Shown: piece by piece, positions 57,601 to 64,000 of the stretch
Position numbering within the stretch: the first letter of the stretch is position 1
Layout of the letters: each line of letters begins with the position of its first letter
Source of the DNA: Eurosta solidaginis
Lineage: Eukaryota > Arthropoda > Insecta > Diptera > Tephritidae
Length of the DNA stretch: 64,000 bases
NCBI RefSeq assembly: GCF_040869045.1
Contig: NC_090319.1
Location: forward strand, 265,810,897 to 265,874,896
Direction: 5' to 3'
The notes under the pieces: generated by a model
What the model was told of the DNA's origin: nothing
Seen by the model: the letters and a program-made list of their open reading frames with translations, nothing else
Databases searched by the model: none
Made by a program: the position numbers and the translations under genes

Positions 57601-57704
57601 AGTTCTAGCGTCAATTTGTTTGCCGAAATTTATACGCTCGTGTGTTTCTAGCGTTCGCTCGTAGAGCGATTCCGCCTAACCTTCCATAATTTTCAACGTT
57701 GCAA
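44088..57704 (-). CDS. Apc: Apc: adenomatous polyposis coli homologue, five coding exons
   Basis: Coding exons on the minus strand: 57593-53609, 51642-50931, 50189-50033, 49963-46965 and 45642-44088 (the transcript begins at or before 57704). Lengths and phases (1, 2, 0, 2) fit exactly, giving about 3135 residues. The order is armadillo repeats (348-755), two 15-residue-type and several 20-residue-type beta-catenin-binding repeats, SAMP-like Axin-binding repeats and a basic Ser/Thr-rich tail. The vertebrate N-terminal coiled coil is not evident. APC proteins scaffold Axin, GSK3 and CK1 so that beta-catenin (Armadillo) is destroyed, and act on microtubules and the cortex. Length and long C-terminus match fly Apc rather than the shorter Apc2. 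The start is ATG 57593, because an in-frame TAA lies upstream at 57632-57630. Confidence 0.93.
45690..46083 (+). repeat. Interspersed non-coding repeat, copy 2, in Apc intron 4
   Basis: Copy of the 1011-1328 sequence, here with its 3' end: CTCCCCAAAGCCTTCAGGGA hairpin and an ACAACAACAAC tail. It lies antisense to Apc, close upstream (in transcript terms) of the last exon acceptor. Confidence 0.65.
46331..46604 (+). mobile_element. SINE body, 5' truncated, in Apc intron 4
   Basis: Matches the body of the complete minus-strand SINE at 61495-61850: AGCGGGGTCGCC, CATCTGCCTTG, GTTCGGAGTCGGCATAAA, GGTCCCGTCCGGC and ACGACGCAAATTGGAAGAGA. The tRNA-like head is missing; only its last few bases are present. 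Confidence 0.8.
46790..46935 (+). mobile_element. RTE-like 3' fragment in Apc intron 4
   Basis: Short similarity to the 3' ends of the two RTE-like copies: a GCTCCGGTCTAGAAAG block, TTTGGAAGCAGAGG and a GGAGAGCCACGCCTAGGCG block. Decayed; the assignment is tentative. Confidence 0.45.
46965..49963 (-). CDS. Apc: Apc coding exon 4: low-complexity region with SAMP-like repeats
   Basis: Acceptor CTTGTGCAG|GCTATA and donor CCTAG|GTAAGT. About 999 residues. SAMP-like units AIAAGCNRPKS (1619), LFEQCIRTGMHKPTS (~1723) and LLLECINTGITKKIG (~1810) appear near the front. A His/Gln tract and an Ala tract (AAAAHAAAAAAAAA, about 47920-47970) show trinucleotide repeats. Later come PPSGMESLNISGYY and PPSLMDELLDSMISVASI, motifs also seen in APC proteins, and a basic region TPKQKRRVAKDRYRTYTI near the end. 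Confidence 0.88.
50033..50189 (-). CDS. Apc: Apc coding exon 3 (157 nt)
   Basis: Acceptor CACGTCAACAG|TACC and donor CAG|GTAAGA. Encodes 52 whole codons plus the end of a split Gly. It ends in an acidic stretch, STDSEDDTNLLSQ, which with the first residues of the next exon (AIAAGCNRPKS) makes another SAMP-like repeat across the splice junction. The following intron is only 69 nt (50032-49964). Confidence 0.88.
50480..50760. repeat. Degenerate short-period repeat in Apc intron 2
   Basis: Recurring units of the form CCYGAAATGAyc or TCCCGAAATAA appear about every 14-20 bases, for instance ATGATCTTGAAATGATC, GTCCTGAAATGTTAC and GCCCTGAAATGACTC. Unit boundaries are loose. Confidence 0.5.
50799..50844. 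repeat. 23-bp tandem duplication
   Basis: GTATACGTCATCACCTAAGT plus three more bases occurs twice in a row in Apc intron 2. Confidence 0.85.
50931..51642 (-). CDS. Apc: Apc coding exon 2: two SAMP-like and two TP-type repeats
   Basis: Acceptor TTTTCTTAG|GTGAAG and donor GAAGG|GTGAGT. Starts with a run of five Glu, then DDILLANCINVGMNRTIK (~1337-1354) and LLQQCIEEGMKKPKI (~1461), which align with vertebrate SAMP repeats except that the Ala-Met-Pro core reads Gly-Met plus a variable residue. TEDTPALLSKVGSNTNLS (~1387) and VEDSPCNFSVASGLSNLT (~1529) are 20-residue-type repeats. Splice phases agree with both neighbours. Confidence 0.9.
52091..52793 (+). mobile_element. Probable solo LTR in Apc intron 1, carrying a palindromic hAT-type element
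   Basis: Begins TGTGACG and ends CGTTACA, partly inverted ends of LTR type. It has GAGTATAAAAGCAGC (TATA-like, near 52574) and AATAAAG (near 52683), the promoter and poly(A) order of an LTR. Removing the 228-bp insertion leaves about 475 bp. No internal retroviral sequence lies beside it and no exact target duplication was found, so the call rests on structure. Confidence 0.6.
52254..52473. mobile_element. 220-bp near-perfect palindromic hAT-type element
   Basis: The two halves meet at 52363/52364 and match over about 110 bases each with three mismatched pairs. The ends are CAGGCATGC and GCATGCCTG. GGCTACAG is duplicated exactly at 52246-52253 and 52474-52481. An 8-bp duplication with CAG ends fits the hAT superfamily. 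No transposase. Sub-palindromes with AACGAAACGA / TCGTTTCGTT are present within each arm. Confidence 0.88.
52880..53220. repeat. Degenerate tandem repeat, four units
   Basis: Units carry GGAAGTGGACCAGGGACCGA-like cores at about 52890, 53012, 53101 and 53187, separated by 85-125 bases. Flanking blocks (AAAGATAATATTTGAGA, TGAAACTTGGTATAGAGG) also recur between the first units. Confidence 0.7.
53285..53500 (-). mobile_element. LOA-like 3' end fragment in Apc intron 1
   Basis: Aligned by eye to 11155-11350: TGTGCCCT...CACAGCACTTCGTCCAA against TGTGCCCT...CACAGCACCTCATCCAA, and later a GTTCTGCCGCC / GTTCCGCCGTC block from the finger region. Heavily decayed. Confidence 0.6.
53609..57704 (-). CDS. 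Apc: Apc exon 1 of the coding set: armadillo array and beta-catenin-binding repeats
   Basis: Acceptor TTTATTACAG|TTGCAACG at 57705 implies an upstream non-coding exon. ATG 57593 has A at -3. Residues 1-347 are acidic then Ser-rich. Residues about 348-755 form the armadillo array (PKVECVYSLLSMLGSNDP, SVLRNLSWRADTNMKAVL, GTLWNLSARCPEDQKFLW). Then come EQPIDYSAKYCEKD (~900) and DQPTDFSLRYAEQQ (~943), 15-residue-type repeats. Related TP-containing repeats are TEDTPYVISNAASVTDL (~1005), EEGTPGYFSRYESLSSLDD (~1084), ETPLMFSRHSSMDSLV (~1156) and ENTPALFSCRTSLSNLS (~1282). Donor GAAG|GTTAGT at 53608. A 3-codon upstream frame (ATG GAA GGT TAG, 57687-57676) sits in the leader. Confidence 0.92.
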
Positions 57705-58990
57705 CTGTAATAAAAGGAAAGATAAGCACTTAGATATCTCTGCATGAATGTATTACGATATATAAATAAAATGTATGAGCTGTGCTGAATTTATTTTTAA
57801 ATGGGTTCACACGTTCGTTGGTTTTATTTCTTATTTATAGTCTTAGGGCCGTTCTGTCAACGTCCCATTCACGCTGGCTGGCAATTTATTTGAAAGATCA
57901 CCGAGTGATTTATGTCAAATAAACTGCGGCCAGTGTTTACTGGAAGGGTCTTTAGTATTTCAGTTCACCCTTGACATCTCGTACTAGTTTCATCTATCAC
58001 ATATACCTATTGTTCCGAGTTGTCTGGGAAGAGGCCGCAGAAGTGGTCAAATTATATACACTTTGTTTTTTTTTTTTCAAAAGGAAGGATATTTGGTTCG
58101 ACCCTCACCCTTTTCTACCCCGAGTCAACCCATCTGGAAGGAACAGACATTACATTTTAACGAGGCTCTTATAAAAAAAACCTCTCACTTTTTATTTGAA
58201 TCTCATAACGAAAAGCTATGCAGACTTTGATATGAGTAGTTCATTTTGAGGGGAGAAGGAAAGAGAATGTAGGATGGAAGGGGGAATGAAGTCTTAAATC
58301 GTCACACACAGAAGTCGTTAGTTATGTAAAATGTTTGAGACTCTGGTGGTCAAAGTAGCTATTTAGATGCAGTTTTTATGCCATACAAGAATGTATAGCA
58401 TACAGTCAGAGTTGTTTATAAAGCCAAGAAGAATCTTCATTACTATTTTAGACAATCTCCCAAATTTTCTACAGAATTTAAGTTGGAGGTAGAGCTGGGA
58501 GTTTACGAGGAAATCTAACAACAGCAATAATGCTAGTTATGTCGTTACAGTGCCTGCGGAGCACCTATCACTGCTCTCGGTTCTAGACCTACTTGAAAGG
58601 CTTCTCGTGCTATTTCGTTGCAGTCTGGCCACGTGGCACTTCATAATAAACAAGTAATCAGTACTCTTCCACCTTTAGTTTGCATTAATAAAGTAAACAT
58701 TTAGAAACTTCTTCTTGACTACCGTTAGAGGTAGAAAGTGGCCTTACTCTCTTCTGTTGACATCCCATGTGAGAGCTCATCAGTCTTCTACACAGAAATG
58801 ATAGCTACCTACCCGTTACATTCCCGTCCTCGGTTTATTTCTCAGCTTGCCAAATCGCGAAATAGCTTTGAACACACTTCAATAAGACAGGAGCTTTAAA
58901 AGTTGTACGTGGATTCACGTACGTTGTAAGTCCGGGACAAACTCCTGCAAGTGCGAAAACGGCGACATTTTAACCAATTTCCAGAGAGTA
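57705..58990. other. Sequence upstream of Apc coding start, no gene seen
   Basis: If the acceptor at 57705 is used, this is intron 5' of the first coding exon, and the promoter lies at higher coordinates or beyond the window. I saw no upstream coding exon and no clear promoter. Confidence 0.5.
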
Positions 58991-60400
58991 CTTATATTAT
59001 GGAGGGTACAATGCTCTGCTCTCCTAAATGGAAATAGCTATGTACCGCACAGGGATGATGAACTCGATCCCTCATTCGATGATGATGGAACTAATGGCCA
59101 TTATGATTGCCTGTGAAGCTATTCAAATACGGCGGCGAGGAGTTGGAAAGCGCACGCACCAGCTACTTTGCAAAATATGGTCGGACGAATGCATGCCTGA
59201 CGATTTGATCTAAGTGTACTAGGCTGAGTTCACAAGAAGGGCGATCCTGCAAACTGCGCCAACTATCGCAGAATCAGCCTTCTTAGTATCGCATATAAGA
59301 TCCTGTCAAGCGAATTGTGCGAAAGATTGAATCCCAATGCGAATCGGCTGATTGGACCTTATCAGTACAGCTTCAGACCTGGTAATCTGTCATCGATCAG
59401 ATTTTCACTATGCAAAAAATCTTGCTAAAACGCGGGGAAAAGAATTGACACACATCACCTCTTTGTTGATGTTAAAGCCGCCTTCGGGCTTCGAAAAATT
59501 CATTTTCACTTACAACTTATACCGCTATTCAAAATGACGTTGAACAACGCCACAGAACTTACAACGCCAGAATAGGGTAGACCGAGCCGCTCGAAACTAA
59601 ACGAAGTTTCAGACGGGGTGGCACTTTATCTTGCGATCTCTTTAATTTGATGCTGGAGAAAATTATACAAGTTGCAGAACCTAACCGCTCTGGAATAATA
59701 TTTTATAAAGCGTGCTATTTTCTGGCGTCTGCTAACGACATTGATATCGTCGTTCTGAACACCCGCGTTGTAAGTTCTTCTTACTCCAAACTGGAAAAAG
59801 AAGCAAAAAAGATGGGTTTTATGATGAATGCGAACACAATGAAATACCTGCTTTCATCAGGCAAATAGTCGGTGCATATGCGCTTTGGCAACCACACCAC
59901 TGCTGACAGCTATAATTTATTTGGGAAACAGCATTAACACAAACAATATCAGCTTTGAAATCCAGCGAAGAATCACTGTTGCCAACAAATGCTACTTTAG
60001 ACATAGTAGGCAAACGAAGATCATGCTCTCTACAAGTCACTTATGGTACCCGTCATGCTATATGGTGCAGAAGCATGGGAAACTACCATGAGTGTTCGAG
60101 AGAAAAGTTCTTTGAAAGGTTTACGGCATCTGTGCGTTGGCGACGGCGAGTACCGAAAAATATCTAATGATGACCTGCACGAGCTTGAACATAGTCTAGT
60201 GGATTAAAACACAGTGGCTGCGTTGGGCCATGTTATGCGAATGAAAGATGATGATACGACTAGGAAAGTATTCTTATCGGAACCCATCTACGGAAGCAAA
60301 TGAAGAGAAAAGACCCAATAGGAGTTAACCCAACGAAGAAGTGACTGGTACGCCTTGTTGGGCGGTCATAACCGTTTAACGGGTAAGCGCCAATTAACTA
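58990..60400 (+). mobile_element. RTE-like non-LTR retrotransposon remnant, copy 2
   Basis: In shifting frames it reads HKKGDPANCANYRRISLLS and YKILSSELCERLNP (59225-59340), GPYQYSFRPG, then LASANDIDIV where the catalytic YADD box is expected, then SSSYSKLEKEAKKMGFMMN and ISFEIQRRITVANKCYF. The 3' end has GTTATGCGAATGAAAGATGA and CATAACCGTTTAACGGGTAA before a short AACTAAGT tail. More than four frameshifts; dead. Confidence 0.75.
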
Positions 60401-60776
60401 AGTAGGCATGAACGTGCGTTTGCGTATCTTGAATTTTTCTTACTTGGAGAATAGCAATAAAATTGTTTTCAAATATCAGTTTGTGAGGACAATAATCTAG
60501 AGGAGTACTTATTGTTGCCATCGGAAGTAAAGTAAGGATATTGTTTGTTGTTAAGCACCATTCCAACTAATTTATGTTAGTGTCAGAGCAAGTTGTGTTT
60601 GTCGGAAGCATATTTGAAATGGGATCCAAAGCCACTGTGGAGCAGGTGTGGCAAGTTTCGCTGAACTTTCTGTGCTCAAAATCGATTCTGAGTTTTATTT
60701 ATTATTTTTTCGTGAGTAAATTTGTGTTTTATTTTTTATTTTTATACGAAACACACTACGGTAGGTATGAATCATG
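60401..60776. other. No feature seen
   Basis: AT-rich sequence without recognised coding or repeat content. Confidence 0.5.
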
Positions 60777-60784
60777 ACTCAATC

Positions 60785-60968
60785 CAAGGCGAATTCATAG
60801 GAGGTGGTGGCAAAGCGAATTCAACCAATTCGCCGTGCAGAAGAATGTCAAGTCAAAAGAAAATTTTCATTAATTCCGATTAACTGACATGTTGTAGTAC
60901 AAGGCGCTGTGTAGAAAACAATCAAGAAGTAATCAGCTGTTGGGACACCTGGTACTGAATTCGCCTTG
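60785..60968. mobile_element. 184-bp hAT-type MITE
   Basis: Ends CAAGGCGAATTCA and TGAATTCGCCTTG are perfect 13-bp inverted repeats, flanked by an exact 8-bp duplication ACTCAATC (60777-60784 and 60969-60976). A second AGCGAATTCA / AATTCGCC pair lies just inside the left end. The interior is non-coding. Confidence 0.88.
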
Positions 60969-60976
60969 ACTCAATC

Positions 60977-61494
60977 ACAAGAGGTTTGCTCGGCTGACAA
61001 ATTTTTTGACAATTGCAACCATATTGCTCTCAAATCGAATTGGAATCCGTTAACTGTGTTGCTTCTTTGCGATTTTTCGAAAAATATTAGTAGTAGAAAT
61101 AGGAAGCAATTAGTTTACAAATAACCGATAAGTACTGAACTGTATAATTCCTTAGAACATTTTTTTTTTTTAATTTTATGAGGACTTTATTAACTATGCC
61201 AGGATCTATTAGTGTGGCTGAAGATAGGTTTTATTAAAAGTACGGACACCAAGGAATAGTGCACTTTCGTAACCCTATGAACATACGAAACCTGAACCAA
61301 TTCAAAATTCATCGTTCAACGTCAAAAACTCGACCAGTAAATCGATTAATGTAAAAATGTCATTAGTAAATAATGGAGTTGCCATAACGAAATTTACTTA
61401 TTGAGCATGATAACTTATTCATTGCTTATTTGCGGAACATTCGTCTCCATTTAAGAATTTGTGGAATCGGTTTATATTTGGAATATTATGTATA
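60977..61494. other. No feature seen
   Basis: AT-rich sequence between the MITE and the SINE. No coding sequence recognised. Confidence 0.5.
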
Positions 61495-61850
61495 TAAATA
61501 AATGTAAGGCGCGATAACATCCGAAGAGATTTTAGGCCGAGCTTCTCTCGTTATTTGCGTCGTGCTCCTTTAAATTTTTCCTACAAATTGGCTGGACGGG
61601 ACCTATTTGTTTTATGCAGACTCCGAACGGCATCTGCAAGGCAGATGCGTTTTCACCGAGAGCTTTTCATGGCAGAAATACCCTCGCAGTGCTTGCCAAA
61701 AACTGTCGAGTGGCGACCCCGCTTAGAAAAATTTTCTTATAATTGAAAAAACTTGTTTCTAAAATTTTGATATTGCTTTGCCCGGGGCGTGAACCCAGGA
61801 TCTTCGGTGTGTTAGGCGGAGCACGCTACCATCACACCATGGCGACCGAA
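61495..61850 (-). mobile_element. Complete tRNA-headed SINE
   Basis: On the minus strand the head (61850-61777) has an A box in GGTGTGATGGTAGCG and a B box GGGTTCACGCCCC, with a CCCGGGC stretch. The body follows with AGCGGGGTCGCC, CATCTGCCTTGCAGATGCC and GGTCCCGTCC, and ends around the GCGCCTTACATTTATTTATA block. The body is shared with the truncated copy in Apc intron 4. Pol III transcription would start near the head. Confidence 0.85.
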
Positions 61851-62024
61851 ATTTCTGAATAAAAAGGTGAATACTTCCTGTGTAGCAGGACCGCACAAAA
61901 GTTTAACTCTTCTGTCAAAGTCAAGGCCGGAATATAAACTTCTAAGACAATAAGCCATTTTTTTTTATATTTTTTTTTCGTGAGTTCATTGTGACGTTTT
62001 ACCCCATGCCTGTTCAAAGAACGG

Positions 62025-62795
62025 CCTATCTCAAAATATTTTTAAAAATTTCCCATTTCAGGATTTGTCACAAAAACGCCCTATATTAGAATTAGATTGA
62101 AGAACGCATTATCTCAGAATGCTTTTCATTAACTCCCCCTTATGTCAAAATGCATTGAACTTAAGGCCGCGGCACAATGACACTTTTCATATAGATGCGT
62201 TTAACACAAGGTTATGGATTCCCAAAACATCGCCACAATCAACCAAAATGTAGCGTATGTAAATATGACGGAACTTCAGACTTGGCAATTGAATTTTATT
62301 TCGCCTTGCTCATTCACATAAAAAATTTCGCGAAGCACTGTTATGAACATTCTTCCTATACAACAAAAATACTTGGTAACATATTTTGTGTCGTATTCTA
62401 TTGTTATATTGCAGTTTTTAATTCGAAAAATGTTAGAAAAGTTAACAACGAGTAACAAAAATATTTTTCACTTGCAAAGTGTAAAAGCACCCTTAGCCAA
62501 AGCAAATGTCAAATTCTTCTTCTTATGATTTGCTTGTAACAAAATTTGGGAGTTGGCTACTTTTCCATATCAGATGGCTCCAGTGTCGCTCATTCTACCG
62601 TTCTCCATAAAAATACGTGCAATCTACTCATAATGCATAAGCATGTGTTAAACTCATCTATATGAAAAATTGCTTATGTGTCGGGGCTTTTATGCTCAGA
62701 TAAGGAGTTTTTGAAACAAATTTTGAGATAGAGTATTTTTGAATACAATTCTAGTACGGCTATCTCCAAACAAATTCTGACGGAATGACCAAACC
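62025..62795. mobile_element. Long inverted-repeat element with tandem motifs in its arms
   Basis: The left arm (about 62025-62225) and right arm (about 62625-62795) share, inverted, a TTTTCATATAGATG-GTTTAACACA stretch and repeated short blocks of the type CCTATCTCAAAAT / ATTTTGAGATAG. No transposase frame lies between them. Ends are approximate. Confidence 0.55.
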
Positions 62796-64000
62796 ATCAC
62801 AACTCTTTATCAATTCACGAAATATTTAGTAGAAAAAGAATTATTTCCCCCAAAAACCTATTGGCATTTACAAATTTACTACTAATATACTACTAAAGGT
62901 ACTTTTCTACAACACTTTTCGCTGAAGGGATTGAATTATTCTTTTTTTAATTTGGGAGTGTTAACGCTCTGCCATCATTGGAGAACAAACCTCTAGTAAT
63001 TGAATCATGGGTATGAATATTTATTTTTTGTTTTGTAATGCAAAGGCATTTGATTTTGCTACGCACTTATAATAAGCAAAGTAGTCCAATTTCTCGCTGG
63101 TTATGCTTACAAACAGCAATTAGTCATTTGCATTTAAAAATAGTATAAATATAGTAGAAGCAACAGATAGTTTGAAAGTAAAGATAAAATGAAACAATAA
63201 AAAAAGGCGGTCTCCAATAACGCAAGAAGTACTTTAAATACATGCATGGTCGGCGAAACAAATTTATTTTTAGTTGTGGTTATGAAGTGTTACAAATCCT
63301 CTGATTGTATGTGTAGATATAAATTTGAAATATTTTTTAAAAACTCCACCGAATTGCAATAAGATATAAATCACAATGACAAGTATTCATCATTCATAAA
63401 TGTGTCATTAAAGTGAACTACGTAATTAGGGTTGCCAATTATTTGCTCCCGGAATTTGAGTATTTTTTATTTAATTTAACTTACAAAAGTGGTTCATTAT
63501 TGCAATATTGCTCTATACTAAAAACTATTTAAAATTCGCAAGAAAGTCTATATTTGAGTTCAACAGAACAATGCATAGCTCGGGCATTCCATGGCAAATC
63601 GTAAATTTTCGCCATTTTTCGAATTGCCATTATTATTAATTTTCAACGCCAATATGTTTTAAGAATATTACACCCCAACATATCGTGGAAGAATTAAATT
63701 AAATTTAATTCAAATATCGACTTACGAAAAAAAAATAAATAAAAGTCAAATAAGCACCAATCCAAGTTTCCTTATAAACCATCCTTTTTATTTCTGCATA
63801 TTAAATAGCTGGAAAAACTCAGATTGTTTATTTCTGGAAATATACTACGGCTGCATCTGGAATATGTAAATTTCGCGTAACATAAGCAAACGGGAGTAAA
63901 TTTCATGTCTAAACAATGCTTTAGATAAGCACTGCATACACTTTTCTATATCTACTATATATTTGAGGGGATGTGTGGAATAACGGTATAACTCAAGAAT
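62796..64000. other. AT-rich sequence, no gene seen
   Basis: No conserved protein, RNA gene or named repeat was recognised up to the window end. Confidence 0.55.

Noticed and set aside
57594..57614. A start at 57614 for Apc
   Set aside because: That codon is TTG. The first in-frame ATG is at 57593 and a TAA lies just upstream at 57632-57630.
61777..61850. A functional tRNA gene
   Set aside because: It has Pol III boxes but is fused to a SINE body, and a truncated copy of the body occurs elsewhere.

Overview
The window looks like genomic DNA of a higher dipteran, most probably a true fruit fly (Tephritidae). The evidence is one intron-containing host gene that is clearly the fly APC tumour-suppressor homologue (Apc), set in AT-rich DNA packed with insect-type transposable elements and tRNA-headed SINEs. 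The family assignment is inference from repeat types; no species marker is present. No rRNA gene, CRISPR array or functional tRNA gene was seen.

Layout. 0.4-0.9 kb: a foldback repeat. 1.0-9.5 kb: a jockey-like non-LTR element (minus strand) split by a nearly full-length Ty3/gypsy element (2984-7548) with two 189-bp LTRs and a 5-bp target duplication. 9.6-10.7 kb: a non-coding element with matching ends. 10.9-32.1 kb: a deeply nested pile. A second jockey-like copy (minus) is broken by a LOA-like element carrying RNase H (minus), which is broken by a mag-like gypsy element (plus). That gypsy pol gene is split by a head-to-tail dimer of the 9.6-kb element type (14.2-21.4 kb), whose second unit holds a gag-integrase deletion remnant. 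The gypsy 3' LTR is split by a 3.25-kb DNA transposon with ~550-bp inverted repeats and a transposase gene that still shows an intron. 32.1-33.3 kb: an RTE-like fragment. 33.3-43.9 kb: AT-rich intergenic DNA with several foldback or inverted-repeat elements, including one nested pair and a Tc1-like remnant. 44.1-57.7 kb: Apc on the minus strand, five coding exons, about 3135 residues. Its introns hold a solo LTR, a palindromic hAT-type element, SINE, RTE and LOA fragments and tandem repeats. 57.7-64 kb: upstream DNA with a second RTE remnant, a clean hAT-type MITE, a full SINE and a long inverted-repeat element.

The exon chain of Apc is supported by consensus splice sites and by exact agreement of phase at all four coding junctions. 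The protein carries an armadillo array (about 348-755), beta-catenin-binding repeats of the 15- and 20-residue types, and five diverged SAMP-like Axin-binding repeats, so it would scaffold the beta-catenin destruction complex. Every transposable-element reading frame is broken by stops, frameshifts or deletions, so none looks autonomously active. The points of most interest are the nesting order, the intron-bearing transposase with CACTGG ends and TTA duplication, the 2A-like NPGP motif in the jockey-like elements, the palindromic hAT element, and the tandem NAGNAG acceptor in Apc.
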